Of a stretch of 64,000 nucleotides of DNA, positions 11,089 through 22,632 are shown piece after piece (the stretch's first letter is position 1; every line of letters starts with the position of its first letter). The notes beneath the pieces were generated by a model. That model had not been told where the DNA came from. It did no database searches and saw nothing but the letters and a program-made list of their open reading frames with translations. The position numbers were made by a program, and so were the translations under genes. Source of the stretch: Corylus avellana (Eukaryota > Streptophyta > Magnoliopsida > Fagales > Betulaceae); NCBI RefSeq assembly GCF_901000735.1, contig NC_081546.1:12911629-12975628 (forward strand), written 5' to 3'.

Positions 11089-11236
11089 AGCCACATATAA
11101 ATGGTGTGCACAAAGAATACAAAAACAACAACAAACATGGTGTGCACTTACCATCACGAGGATCTGTAAGCGAGTTAATAAGGTGCATTCCAGCAGAAAA
11201 GAAAGCAAGAAAGAGCAGCAACTGGGTGCCTCCCAT
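9339..11236 (-). CDS. LRR receptor-like kinase (HPCA1/CARD1-like clade), first four exons only
   Basis: Four exons on the minus strand join in frame with GT-AG introns: 11236-11152, 9911-9788, 9663-9592 and 9407-9339, the last running into the N gap. Exon 1 encodes a signal peptide (MGGTQLLLFLAFFSAG) followed by LTDPRD. Exon 2 carries the N-terminal LRR cap with DPCGTPWEGVTC. Exon 3 is exactly 72 nt, one 24-residue LRR. Exon 4 starts the next repeat (DLSFNRGLTGSL). These features are characteristic of the plant LRR-VIII-1 receptor kinases that include the Arabidopsis hydrogen-peroxide sensor HPCA1. The remaining LRRs, the transmembrane helix and the kinase domain are not visible. Intron 1 (9912-11151) contains TA and GA microsatellites. 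The visible part has no stop or frameshift. It may be intact across the gap, or truncated by the adjoining transposons. Confidence 0.85.
11049..11088. repeat. TA then GA microsatellite in LRR-kinase intron 1
   Basis: A (TA)n run at about 11049-11066 passes directly into a (GA)n run to about 11088. It lies about 60 bp from the exon 1 donor site. Confidence 0.9.
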
Positions 11237-11579
11237 GGCGGCTTCTGCAAACTAATATCTCCAGGGATTACAACAAGAAGAAACAACTACAGAAGACAAT
11301 TCTTCCTTGAAAAAGATGGCATGGCTAGCATGTGCTTGACCAGCTACCTTAGGAATGCGTGATTAGCTGATGAGGCTGAGGACGCTGACCCTTGCTATAA
11401 GAAAACAAAAAAAGAAAATATCTCATGAGCAGAAAGGAGAATACGTGTCCTTTTCTGCATTTTTTTTCTTCTTCTTTTTCTTTTTGGAAGCAATTGATTT
11501 CCCTTGTCTTTGAAGCCAATCTAGCTATTAATTCCTTCCCACTAGTCCACTGACCATGGAGGCATGCCATTATACAGAA

Positions 11580-11581
<2 letters not shown>

Positions 11582-11612
<31 letters not shown>
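11582..11612. repeat. CT microsatellite upstream of the LRR-kinase start
   Basis: A (CT)n tract sits about 350 bp upstream of the ATG on the gene's 5' side. On the gene strand it is a GA tract of the kind often seen near plant promoters. Confidence 0.85.
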
Positions 11613-11616
<4 letters not shown>

Positions 11617-12469
11617 TGGCAACTTGGCATGCCGACTAACCACGACCACAAACATCATCATCATTAATTGCTTAGTTAAGTAACGTATAGTTTGGGCAGT
11701 TGGGTGTTGGGTGACATGGGTCCCATTTCCACATTATAGTTAAGATATGATAGTTTGCACTCACCAGGCGACATTTTTGTGTTTTTTTTTTTTTTAATAA
11801 AAAATTGTTTGTTATCTTAAATTATTATAATGTTGGACATGTCATATTATATACGTGTAGTCTAATTTACATTAAATATAATTTAGGTTTGTTAATGAGA
11901 TTTATGCAGAAGATTTAAGTCACGTATAATGATGATATGTCATGATTATGGGAATTGAGACTTCTTAGTGATATGTTGATGTAGTTACAATGCACTAAAG
12001 TGGACCACGTGAATTGTTATTTTATGAAATATTGTTAATAAGAATAAATTGAACTCACGATGACCTTTTCATATATAGACATGTACTTTGAATTCGATTT
12101 ATTTTTCCTATTTTAGTGTTGCTTGTGCTTGATCAAAAACATGTCAGGCTGACATGGCGATGTAACAGTTACTAATAAAAAACATTTAGGAGAAACTTCA
12201 CTTTGACCCCCTAAACTTTCACCCAATTTTACAAATCTCTCCTGAACTTCTAAATCTCTCATTTTGGACCCCTGAACTTTCAATTACTCTCAATTAGAAC
12301 ACTTCTGTTAATTTTAGCCATTAAAAAAAAAGAAAAAAAGATCAAAATGTCCTTGATTTTCATTTTTTTTTAAATAAAAAAACCGTTTTGAAAGTTGAAA
12401 TCTTATACAAAAGTTAGAGGTATAAACGTCATGTAACGTTTGAAATCAGACGGAGGGGTCCACATTGAG
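11613..12469. other. Intergenic DNA with a degenerate repeat
   Basis: No gene is seen. Around 12190-12310 there are phrases of the type CCCCTAAACTTTCACCC and CCCCTGAACTTTCAATTAC, repeated with variation, as in many degraded plant transposon ends. I could not define its borders. Confidence 0.4.
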
Positions 12470-15400
12470 ACTACCTTCACTAGACGAGCGCTCGTCCAAA
12501 GGACCACACTGAGCGCTCGTCTGAGCCTCATGCCACCCTCGTGAAATTGTACTCTGAACACTTTTGGCCTTTTGTGAATAGTACACGAGCGCTTGACTGG
12601 GGACCACACAAGTACTCATTGACCATTTTTAGACCGCTAGTTTTTACCCGCGACTCTGATCCCTCTGAGCTACAGTACACGAGCACTCAACACTGTAGTA
12701 CACACGAGCGCTCACCCCTTTTCAAAAGTTTTTCCATTTTACCCCCAGCTTCTTCCCCTATAAATACCCCATACCCCCATTCAACCCAGCCCTCAATATG
12801 CCCTCTGGAGCCTTGGGGAAACCCTGCTACTTTGATATTTGAGAGTGTGTGAGCTTTGTGAGTGACTTGGGAGAAGGGAGGAGCACTCTTGAGAGACTTA
12901 CTTGTTGAGGTAATTTCTATACTTTCTTGTTATTGTGTTGTAAAGTTTCTTGTTTTACAATAGCCTAAACATTTTCTTGAAGTGATGATTTCTCCTTTCA
13001 ATGTTTTAAGCATTTTAGTGCTAAGGCAAGTCTTTGCACCATTTCTTTGTTTAACAAAACTTGTTTCAAAAGGTGTTTTCAAGAGACGCTCTATTAGGAA
13101 CACTTATAATATGTTTTGGTGCTTAAAACGAACCTATTTCTTAAGAATGATTTCGAAAGGGTTTTCCAAACCACCTTTGTATCCTTTTAAAGTTGCGTGA
13201 TAATATGTTTTGCACTTAGATGTGCCTATTTCTTAAAAAGAAAGAGAAGTGTTTTCAAAAGGCTTTTAAACACCTCCTTGATTCTTTGTGCTGTGTTTTT
13301 CCTGTGATGCATGCGTTATTTTGAGCCTAGACACCAACCCATTGCTTTAGATAGAGGCCTAGAAGCATTTTAGGGGCTTCTAGCCAAAACCCTAGCCCTT
13401 GGCCGAACGCTCACCCTAGGGAACGAGTGCTCAACCAAACGCTGGCTCTTGTGCTCCTTAGCCCCTTAAATGTCTCAAAGTCTTAGCATCCCTTTTTAGT
13501 TAGTTGGAGCCTCGTAGAGTTCTCTAGTACTGCTTATAATGATAGGTCTTGTTTCGTTATAGTAGGGATTCATGATGTCGGAAGACTCGAGCAAGCGTAC
13601 GAGGTAAGTAACCACTCACGAACACTTTCCTTAAAAACGTCGTATATGTCAGTTGACTGATCATGCGTATGATATGAGCATGTATACATTTTTGAAATAA
13701 CTTGGCAACTGCTTTAAGAATTGGTTGATAAGATGCATCGTATAACATGGTACACTGGTACATGCGAAATAATGGCCATGGGCTTACTATATAGACTTCA
13801 TTCTATGGTCAAATGTGTGTGTTGTTGTATAGGCTTTGGATCCAATGGTTTTCATGACCGGCGCAACGATTCCCTAATAGTTGGTCACTACAAGATGGAC
13901 ATCATTGTTAAGTGTCAAAATATCCATATTTTAGCCCTTAAACTTATGTGTGTTAATTCCTTAATATTGTTAATTTGTGTTATTTTAGTTCCTTTTTGTG
14001 TTTTCCATGCTTTTGTATGCTTTTGGAAGAAAATGAAGTAAATCTAGAATATTTGGGCTCAAAGAGAGAAATTGGGAAAAGATGGAGCCCCTGACAGTAC
14101 GATCAAGCGCACTACCAGAGAAGACAAGCAGCGAATCGGCCATGGGCGATCAAGCGTACAATAGATGAGGCTCGATCGTAGACTTGCGATCGAGCGCACA
14201 CAGGTTGCGATCGATCGCACCCGTGTGCAGGAGACACATCAAGAGTACGGCCAGACTGTAATTCTTTCCTTATTAGGGTTTTCCAACTCCCATTTGTAAT
14301 AAAAGTAAAACCCTACGAATTTCTTAGGTTTACTAGTGCAACAAGGACTTCGAAAGCCTATAAATAGACCTCTTAGCCTCTAGGAATAGGTATGGAGAAA
14401 AGAGACACAACCTCTGGAAAGGAACTGAAGGCCAAATCAAGAGGAGTTTGGGTTTTTCTTCTCTTCTACCTTTTATCTTTATTATGTAGTTTATATTTTA
14501 TCTAGGGTTAGATTGAAGCCCTAGTCATGTCTTTTTAAGATTGCAATATTGGCGCATTTGCTACAATTATATTTTGGTGTATTTAACTTGATTAATACAT
14601 GTTTCAATGAATTCTTCATATGTGTGTGCTTGATCAACATATGCATGTGGTATGAACTAGTTAGTTAAATCAATTTGGATGACCGAGTCTTGGGTTTAAC
14701 AAGAGTAACAAAAGATATCCACGCCGGATTCTTGGGTTAATCAACATGAGGAACCAGAAGTATGCACCCATGCCCTAGGCCTCATGTGTTTGTCGATTTC
14801 CACAGATTTATGCTTTCTTAAAGAACAACTTAGTATACACCCTTGCTAAATCCTTTAAGAAAGAAAAGAGTTAGAGTATACACCTATGTCTAACTCATTG
14901 CTTAAGGAGATCAATAGCTTAAGGAGTATACACCCATGCCCTTAGGTTGGCAAACATTAATTATACTGGTATAATTGGCGCATTAGCATATTGTTATCCT
15001 AATTAGTCTGATTAGTGGTGGATATCAAAACTCTAATCCTTTTTAGTTTTAGTTTATCTTTTATTTTATTTCTTTATATTAAAATCAATAGTGACAATTG
15101 AATTTTATATGTTTAATTAAATAGGAATTTACTTCTAATCATAATTTACTAATCCTCGTGGGAATGACCCCATACTTACACATTATACTACTATGTTGCC
15201 CTCGTGCACTTGCGGGTAAAATATACAATTATTTGCCTATTAACTTAAGTAGATATTTGTGACAAAAATCATTAGCGGTGTAGGCCACTCAAGGTCGGAC
15301 TCGGTCGTGCCACTAGTGGTGGACTATAGCGTACAATGGTCGGGGTACCAGCATTGTATTATAGGTCCCTCAAGACAACGCCAACCTTGCTGAGAATGAA

Positions 15401-15967
15401 TAATATCTCTAGTAGACCATACATGAGAGTTATGACCTATAAACCATTAGTTTTTATGCATTAAAATACTTAAGCGCTTGCCACCTAAAGTACACCACCT
15501 TTTATCAAACCAAACGATATTTTCAAGGTGTATTAACGGAGACAACACCTCTTTTAAATGTTTGCCAAAACTGTAGATTTACTTCTGCTTATTAATGAGC
15601 TCATGTTATACCTAATTGTGAGGTTTACTTACTAAGTCGTTAGACTTACGCTGTTATTACCCTTTTAGGAAGCTTGTCACTAGGATCCAGGAGTAGCACG
15701 ATTGCCACCACGGCTTTTATATTAAGATTCTTTATACAGTTCTTAGGTTTGCCTTTTATTATTGATTAGTTGCTCCATGTCTTTATTTTAGGAATATACT
15801 TGTACTGTAATGTTTATAGTTTTTCTCAGATTTATTTTGTCTTCCTATACATTAACTCTGATAATGCTTAAATTGGCGATTTCCTCATTTAGCCACTAGT
15901 TTGTTTAAGTGGCATAATTGCCAATAACCCTGCCAGGTTAGCCAAGGAATATTTTGGGGGCGTTACA
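12470..15967 (+). repeat. LTR-like repeat copy A (interrupted by a solo LTR)
   Basis: This copy is homologous to copies B (15968-23275), C (52595-53883) and D (minus strand, 54916-59131). Shared landmarks are a promoter zone with CGAGCGCTCG-type motifs, TATAAATACCCC near 12759, a block reading CGGAAGACTCGAGCAAGCGTACGAGG near 13579-13603, and the right end GGGGGCGTTACA at 15967. The GCGTTACA end and the TGTARTRACCC starts of sister copies suggest LTRs of a Ty3 chromovirus-like family. The left edge is uncertain. A solo LTR splits it at 13906-15267. Confidence 0.6.
13906..15267 (+). mobile_element. Solo LTR of an Athila-like family, target duplication ATCAT
   Basis: A single 1,362-bp LTR starts TGTTAAGTGTC and is flanked by ATCAT at 13901-13905 and 15268-15272. 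It has no primer-binding site or internal domain. The neighbouring copy B at about 16727-16740 shows the unoccupied target, which confirms the insertion borders. It carries CGATCGAGCGCAC-type motifs at 14100-14230 and a TATA box (CCTATAAATAGACC) at about 14357. The right terminus reads GACAAAA rather than the canonical CA, so either it mutated or the edge is off by a few bases. Solo LTRs arise by recombination between the two LTRs of a full element. Confidence 0.85.
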
Positions 15968-16844
15968 TTTCTCCTTAGAAGGAAAAATGGTTTTTCAAAT
16001 GTTCTAGAAACACTCATTGTTTTCCTTAGTTTTCAATATATATCATATTAAACTATATTTGCATGAACTTATTTAGAGCCTAAGATGTAGTTTGCTATGT
16101 GGTGACTTGAGGTTAGAAGCCCAAGCATGCATTTCAGTCTCTGATCGAACGTTCTCTCTATTCTGGTCCAACGTTTGCCCTCAAGCTCAAATGTTTGCTC
16201 CTTGGACAAAACTTTCGACCAGAGCCTAGAATGTGTAGAAGTAGGGTTTTGTGATCTTTTAGTTAGTTGTATTCGATTAGGACTTTATGTGTCTTTAGTA
16301 AATCCTCTAGTACTGTCATGTTTCATTATAGCAGATATTCGAAATGTCGGAGGATTCGAGCGAGCATACGAAGTAAGTAAATACTTACGACTACTTTCCT
16401 TAAAAACGTATGATAGGTCAATTAACTAAACATGCGTATGATATGAGCATATTTACCTTGTACACACTTGGTAATTGTCTTTTTCCCTTTTCCCCCTCTC
16501 CCACTTTGATTAAGAAAAAAAACTTGGTAATTGTCTTAATAATTGATTAATGAGATGCATCGTATGACATGACACGCTGATACGTGCGGTATAATAGCCA
16601 TAGGCTTACTATATATACTTGATTTTATGGTCAAATGTGTGCGGGTGTGTTATATAAGCCTTAGATTCAATGGTTGTTTCGTGACCGGCACAGCCATGTT
16701 TGATTGATGGGTCACTATAGGATGAATATTATTAGTAGCGTGGCCACTCGAGGTCAAACTCGATCAGGCTGCTAGTTATGGACGATAGCGTACAATGACC
16801 AGTGCATTGGCATTGTATTAAAGGTCCCTCTGGACAACACCAAC

Positions 16845-17522
16845 TGATGTAGGCTACAATGCCTAGGAGTATATGAGGAAGACCTGAATGGATGATTGTG
16901 TGAAGACACCCCAAAAGATGGTGACACGATCCCAGACTTGCCCAGCAATGGAGGTAGTCTCTGGAACTGCGATCGAGTATAGTGCACCTAATATAGAGAA
17001 GGTCGTCTCTAGAACTGCGATTGATCCACCCCTGCATTTACGATTAAGCTCATGATCGAGCACACAAGTCCCTGGAAGTGCGATCGAGACTGTGAACAAG
17101 CGCACGGTCGAGCGCACAAGTCCCTAGTAGTGCGATCGATCGCATTGTACCTACGATTGAGCACACTCAGGGAAATCTATGTTAATTTTCCTCTGTTATT
17201 TGCTTTAAAACCGACTTTGTTTACTTGTTTTGATAGGATTAGGGTTGTGGGAGCCCTATTTTCGTCCTTTATTAGTATTAGGGATCTTGGGGCTATAAAT
17301 TCATGATTATAGCCTCTTGAAAAGATAGTTTATGTTATTTGATCAGTTTTCTCTCAATAAGAATTACTCAAAAGAGTTTTCTTCATAATTTTCCTTGAAA
17401 CCTTAGATATACTCTATAGTTTTGAGAAGAATTCTCAGATCATTGATAGACTCAAGATCTAAGAATTATTTATCCTTCTTCTTGTATTGTTTTATTCGCT
17501 TCCACTTAGTCAGGCCGCATCA
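16845..17522 (+). repeat. 5' LTR of the Ty3 element
   Basis: 678 bp. GATCGAGCGCAC-type motifs lie at 17050-17165 and a TATA box (GGGGCTATAAATTC) at about 17290. It is very similar to the 3' LTR but shows many C/T and G/A differences inside the GATCGAGC motifs, for example CGATTGAGCACA here against CGATCGAGCGCA there. Confidence 0.93.
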
Positions 17523-17523
17523 G

Positions 17524-17537
17524 TTGGTATCAAAGTG
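17524..17537 (+). promoter_or_regulatory. Primer-binding site (initiator Met tRNA type)
   Basis: TTGGTATCAAAGTG begins 1 bp after the LTR end. It is a decayed form of the usual TGGTATCAGAGC primer site. Confidence 0.75.
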
Positions 17538-17549
17538 CAGTCACTTTCT

Positions 17550-20500
17550 ATGGCTCCAAACACAAGAGGAAGGAAGGGTAATCGCTTTGCAAGCTTGCAC
17601 TACATGTATGAACGCGATGATTCAGTTCATGAAGAATAAAAGGTGACACCGGGAAGGCGCGAGGAAGGGCAGATTGCGGCTATGAGGGATTAGATTGAAT
17701 TCCTCACCACCCAACTGGTCGACGTACGCCTCCATGACTAGCGTCAACGTTGACCCCCACCACACGTGCCGGAGGAGGAAGACGAAGGCGTAGACAGGTA
17801 TGGATCTGCAAACCCTTTTGTGGAGTGCTGAACGCAGGCCCGTCAACCCCCTGTGCAAGCTCATGCTAATTGGTGGGAGAGCGGATTCAAACTTGAGATT
17901 CCAGAATTCCAAAGGGGTCTTCAACCCGAGGAATTCCTGAATTGGGTGGTGGCAGTTGAAGAGATTCTCGACTTCAAAGTGGTATCGGAAGATCAGCGAG
18001 TTTCTTTGGTCGCAACCAAGTTTCGGGGGAAGGGCTGCGGCATGGTGGCAACAATTGAAGCAAGCTAGGGCGCGGGAAGGGAAAATAAAACTCGACTATT
18101 GGGAGAAGTTGTTGGGAAAGATGCGACCCGCCTTTTTGCCTCACAATTATCTCCGAACCATGTATCAACGGTTGAGAAATTGGAGTTAAGGTTCGAAGTC
18201 CGTGGATGAGTACACAGAGGAGTTATACAAGTTATTGACACAAGTTGATTTTTCCGAATCGGATGAACAATTAGTGTCCTAGTATATTGGAGGTTTGTGG
18301 CCACAAATCCAAGATACATTGAACCCCTTTGACCCCGCTAAGGTGTAGGAGGCATACCAAAGGACATTGCTAATTGAGAAGGCATCGGCACGAGGTTCTT
18401 TAAACACATTTGGGCGTGGTGGCGGTGGAAGCTACAACCTATCAAGGGGTCCGTTCACAGCTCGGGAGACCTCACCTCAATTGACCGGTCTAAGTAAAAA
18501 TCCCGCAACCGTGGGGTAGCCAAGCCGACCCGGGGCTACGACCGGGCCCAAGTGTTTTCGATGTGGGGAGTCAGGTCACCGAATGCCGGATTATCGCAAA
18601 GGAGAGAAGTATGGTAAGGGCCTACTTGTAGATTCGGGAGAAGCCTTTGATGAGTAAGGCGATGGAGAAGAGCAAGAAGCAAATTTCGACAACTTCGGTG
18701 GTGTCGACGAAGAATTTGCTACTAGGGATGACACTCCTCTATTGATGGTTAGGAGGATATGTTATACACCTCGGAAGGTAGAGGGAGACGATGGGCAGCA
18801 CCATAATCTTTTCCACACAATTTGCACGGTTGAAGGTAAGGGATGCAAACTTGTTATTGATGGGGGCAGCTGTGAGAACGTCGTGGCTGAAGAAGATGTT
18901 CAAAAGTTGGGTCTTGAGACAAAGAAGCACCCTACACCACATCGTTTGGAGTGGCTCAAGAAAGGGAACGAGGTAATTGTATCTAAACGTTGCCTTATGA
19001 ATTTTTCCATTAGGAAGAGATATAAGAATAAGGTGTGGTGTGACGTGGTGGTGATGGATGCATGCCACATACTACTCGGGAGACCATGGCAATATGATTG
19101 GAATGCACATCATGACGGAAGGAAGAACACCTACAGTTTTTTGGTGGACAATGTGAAGCCCACTCTCCTACCTAATCAGGGAGAAGGGCCCAAACCTTCA
19201 ATAGGGACGGGTCAAACTTTGTTGGCCAGACATGAGTTCATAAAAGAGATGCTAGAATCGGATTGTGGGTATCTACTAGCGGGTAAAGAAAGCAATAAAA
19301 TATAAGAGGTTCCGAACGAAGCCAAGGGATTAGTAGAAGAATTTGTAGACGTATTCCTGTTAAATTACCCGATGAGCTACCCCCTCTTCGTGACATACAA
19401 CACCAAATTGATTTGGTGCCGGGGTCGAGTCTACCTAACCAACCACACTATCGCATGAGCCCTAAAGAGAATGAAGAGTTGAGGTGACAAGTAGAAGGGT
19501 TATTGGCCAAAGGGCATATTCGAGAGAGTTTGAGTCCATGTGCGATACCGGCTTTACTCACTCCCAAGAATGATGGTTCATGGAGGATGTGTGTGGATAG
19601 TAGGGCCATCAACATGATCACTGTGAGGTATTGGTTTCCTATTCCCCGGTTGGATGATTTGTTGGACCAATTGAGCGGGGCAACAATATTCACCAAACTG
19701 GATCTACAAAGTGGGTATCATCAAATTCAAGTACGGCCAAGTGATGAGTGGAAAATAGCATTTAAGACGGGGGAGGGGCTCTTTGAATGGTTGGTGATGC
19801 CATTTGGATTGTCTAATGCACCTAGTACATTTATGAGAGTGATGAACCAAGCTTTTCGGCCTTCTATAGGGAGGTTTGTAGTAGTATACTTCAATGACAT
19901 ACTTATTTACAGCCCCGATAGAGCGACACACATTCAACATGTGAGGGAAGTACTTCAAGTGCTCCGGAAAGAGAAGTTCTACGCATCGCCAGCCAAGTTC
20001 TCATTTATGACAGATTTGGTGCTTTTTCTTGGCTATGTGGTGTCTAAAGACGGGTTGGCGGTGGACGAGTCGAAACTGGCGGCCGTTCGTGATTGGCCCA
20101 TTCCTACTACATTACTTGAGGTGAAAAGTTTACATGGATTGGTTTCATTTTATAGGCATTTCATTCATGATTTTAGCACCACCATGGCACCTATCACGGA
20201 GTGCATGAAGGGGGGAAAATACTCTTGGAGTGAGGTAGCTACTGAAGCATTTGAGTTGATTAAGCTCAAGTTGACATCGGCCCCATTGCTTGTCCTTCCG
20301 GATTTGAATTGCCATTCGAGTTGCATTGTGACGCTTCCAAAGTCAGCATTGGAGCGGTCTTGAGTCAAGGTGGAAGACCAGTGGCATTCTTTAGCAAAAA
20401 GTCGAGTGGCTCAACGCTCAACTATAGCACCTATGGCGTAGAGTTTTACGCATTGGTGCAATCATTGAGGCATTGGAGCTCTTACCTAGCCTACAATGAT

Positions 20501-22018
20501 TTTATCTTGTACTCGGATCATGAGGCGTTGAAGCACCTCAATAGTCAAGATAAACTATCCTCCCGGCATGCAAAGTGGGCTGCATATGTGCAACAATTCT
20601 CCTTCACCATCAAACACAAGTCGGGAGCTTTGAACAAGGTGGTCAACACCCTTAGCCAGAAGTCGACACTCTTGACCACTATGGCGAATGAGGTAATTGG
20701 TTTTGACCTTTTAAAGGATTCTTTATCAATTGACCCTCTTTTTGGCCCTATTGTTGATGATGTATCTTCGGGAGCTCTGATTGATTTTGGGCTTCATAAT
20801 GGGTTCATCTTCAAGGGCACTCAGCTATGCATTCCCGACGGTAGTCTCCGGTTGCGGATTATTCAAGAGTGCCATAATGAATGACACATGGGGCAGGACA
20901 AAACTTTTCAGCTCGTGGCGGAGAAGTTTTATTGGCCAAGCATGAGGAAGGAGGTGGAGAAATCGGTGCCCTGTTGTAGGGTGTGCCAAGTATTAAAAGG
21001 AGCGGCTACAAATGCCGGTTTATATATACCGCTACCTATTCCGGAGGGCCCATGGACTAATGTGAGCATGGACTTTGTGTTGGGTTTACCTCGAACCCAA
21101 AAAGGTAATGATTCCATCTTTGTGGTAGTTGATCGATTTTCTAAGATGGTTCATTTTATTGCGTGTAAAAAGACTGCAGATACCATGAACGTGGTGCAAT
21201 TGTATTTTCAAGACGTCTACCGCCTCCATGGCTTACCATTGTCCATAGTTTTAGACCACGACACGCGATTCCTTAGCCACTTTTGGCAGTACTTGTGGTA
21301 GTTATCTCACACAAGGCTTGATTTCAGTAACACTTACCACCCACAAATGAACAGGCAAATGGAGGTTGTTAATAGGTCATTGGGGGCGTTGCTTAGGAGT
21401 TTGGTGGGTGAGCACCTCAAGTCATGGGACTAGTAGTTGTACCAAGCTGAGTTTGCTTACAATCGGTCCATCAACCGGAGCACTGGCTTTAGTCCATTCA
21501 CCATCATCTATGGGAGTAATCTGCAGGCACCATTGGATTTAGCACCTCTCCCTGATTTAAAAAGGATACACACCAAGGATGAGGACCTTATTGCACATAT
21601 ACAAGTGGGCCACAAGTTAACCATCAAGAACCTACAAGAATCAATCGCAAAGTACAAGGCGGATGTGGACAAGAAGCGGCGTGCTTTGGAATTTGAAGAA
21701 GGTGATTTTGTATGGGTGGTGCTAATTAAAGATAGATTTTCTATTGGTGAGTACAATAAGTTAGCGGCTCGCAAGATTGGTCCGGTAGAGATTGTGAAGA
21801 AGATCAACCCCAATGCTTATCAGTTGAAATTGCCCAGCCACATTAAGACATCCGATGTTTTCAATGTCAAGCAACTTGTGCCATTTATGGAAGACTCATT
21901 GGAGGAGGATGCGAATTCGAGGGTAAATTCTGTTCAACCTGGGGAGGATGATGTAGACTACAAAGCCTGGGAGTATATGACGAAGACCCGAATGGATGAT
22001 TGTGTGAAGACGCCCTGA
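17550..22018 (+). pseudogene. Ty3 Gag-Pol polyprotein, multiply disrupted
   Basis: The probable start is the ATG at 17550 (MAPNTRGRKG), with a stop about 29 codons later. Gag continues at about 17853, with a frameshift near 18040 inside the AAAWWQQL region and several TAG/TAA stops. The knuckle CFRCGESGH has its last Cys replaced by Tyr at 18592-18594. The protease has VIDGGSCEN near 18855. The reverse transcriptase runs 19503-20300 with [13 protein letters not shown], but the catalytic box reads YFND instead of YFDD (Asn codon 19893-19895). A frameshift near 20305 separates it from RNase H ([18 protein letters not shown]). Integrase has HxxxC-type zinc residues, MDFVLGLP and EVVNRSLG, with stops at 20882 and 21299 and a double TAG at 21431-21436. 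The final frame runs into the 3' LTR. Confidence 0.92.
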
Positions 22019-22632
22019 AAGATGGTGACACGATCCCAAACTCGCGCAGCAACGGAGGTAGTCCCTGGAACTGCGATCAATCGTACCTTGATTGCGATCG
22101 AGCGCAGTGCACTTGATATGGAGAAGGTCGTCTCTGGAACTGCAATCGATCCACCCCTGCATCTGCCATCGAGCGCACAAGTCCCTAGAAGTGCGACTGA
22201 GCCTGCGAACGAGTTCACGGTCGAGCGCACAAGTCCCTACTAGTGCGATCGATCGCACTATACCTGCGATCGAGCGCACTCAGGGAATTCTATGTTAATT
22301 TTCCGCTGTTATTTGCTTTAAAACGGACTTTGTTTACTTGTTTTACTAGGATTAGGGTTTTGGGAGCCCTATTTCCGTCCTTTATTAGTATTAGGGGTCT
22401 TGGGGCTATAAATACATGATTATAGCCTCTTATAAAGACAATTTATATTTTTTGATCAGTTTTCTCTTAATAAGAATTACTTAGAGGATTTTTAATAATT
22501 TTCCTTGAAGCTTTAGATAGACTCTATAGTTTTGAGAAGAATTCTCAGATCCTTGATAGACTCAAGATCTAAGAATTATTTATCCTTCTTCTTGTATTGT
22601 TTTATTCGCTTCCACTTAGGCAGGCTGCATCA
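21949..22632 (+). repeat. 3' LTR of the Ty3 element
   Basis: 684 bp, starting TGATGTAGAC and ending GCTGCATCA. It holds the perfect 18-bp palindrome AGTGCGATCGATCGCACT at about 22234-22251 within an array of related motifs (22070-22285), and a TATA box (GGGGCTATAAATAC) at about 22401. Confidence 0.93.

Larger units (their letters stand above)
16845..22632 (+). mobile_element. Complete but defective Ty3 LTR retrotransposon, target duplication CCAAC
   Basis: LTRs at 16845-17522 and 21949-22632 both start TGATGTAG and end GCATCA. CCAAC flanks both ends (16840-16844 and 22633-22637), and copy A shows the empty target near 15381. The domain order is gag, protease, reverse transcriptase, RNase H, integrase. 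A TTGGTATCAAAGTG primer-binding site follows the left LTR, and GGGGAGGA precedes the right LTR. All domains are broken by stops and frameshifts. Protease and integrase features look chromovirus-like but I saw no chromodomain, so the lineage is open. Confidence 0.93.

Noticed and set aside
11033..11236. Single-exon reading of the receptor-kinase start (67 residues)
   Set aside because: After DPRD the frame runs into the GT of intron 1; the continuation is microsatellite-encoded.
17550..22018. A functional Ty3 polyprotein
   Set aside because: Multiple stops and frameshifts and a mutated catalytic Asp.
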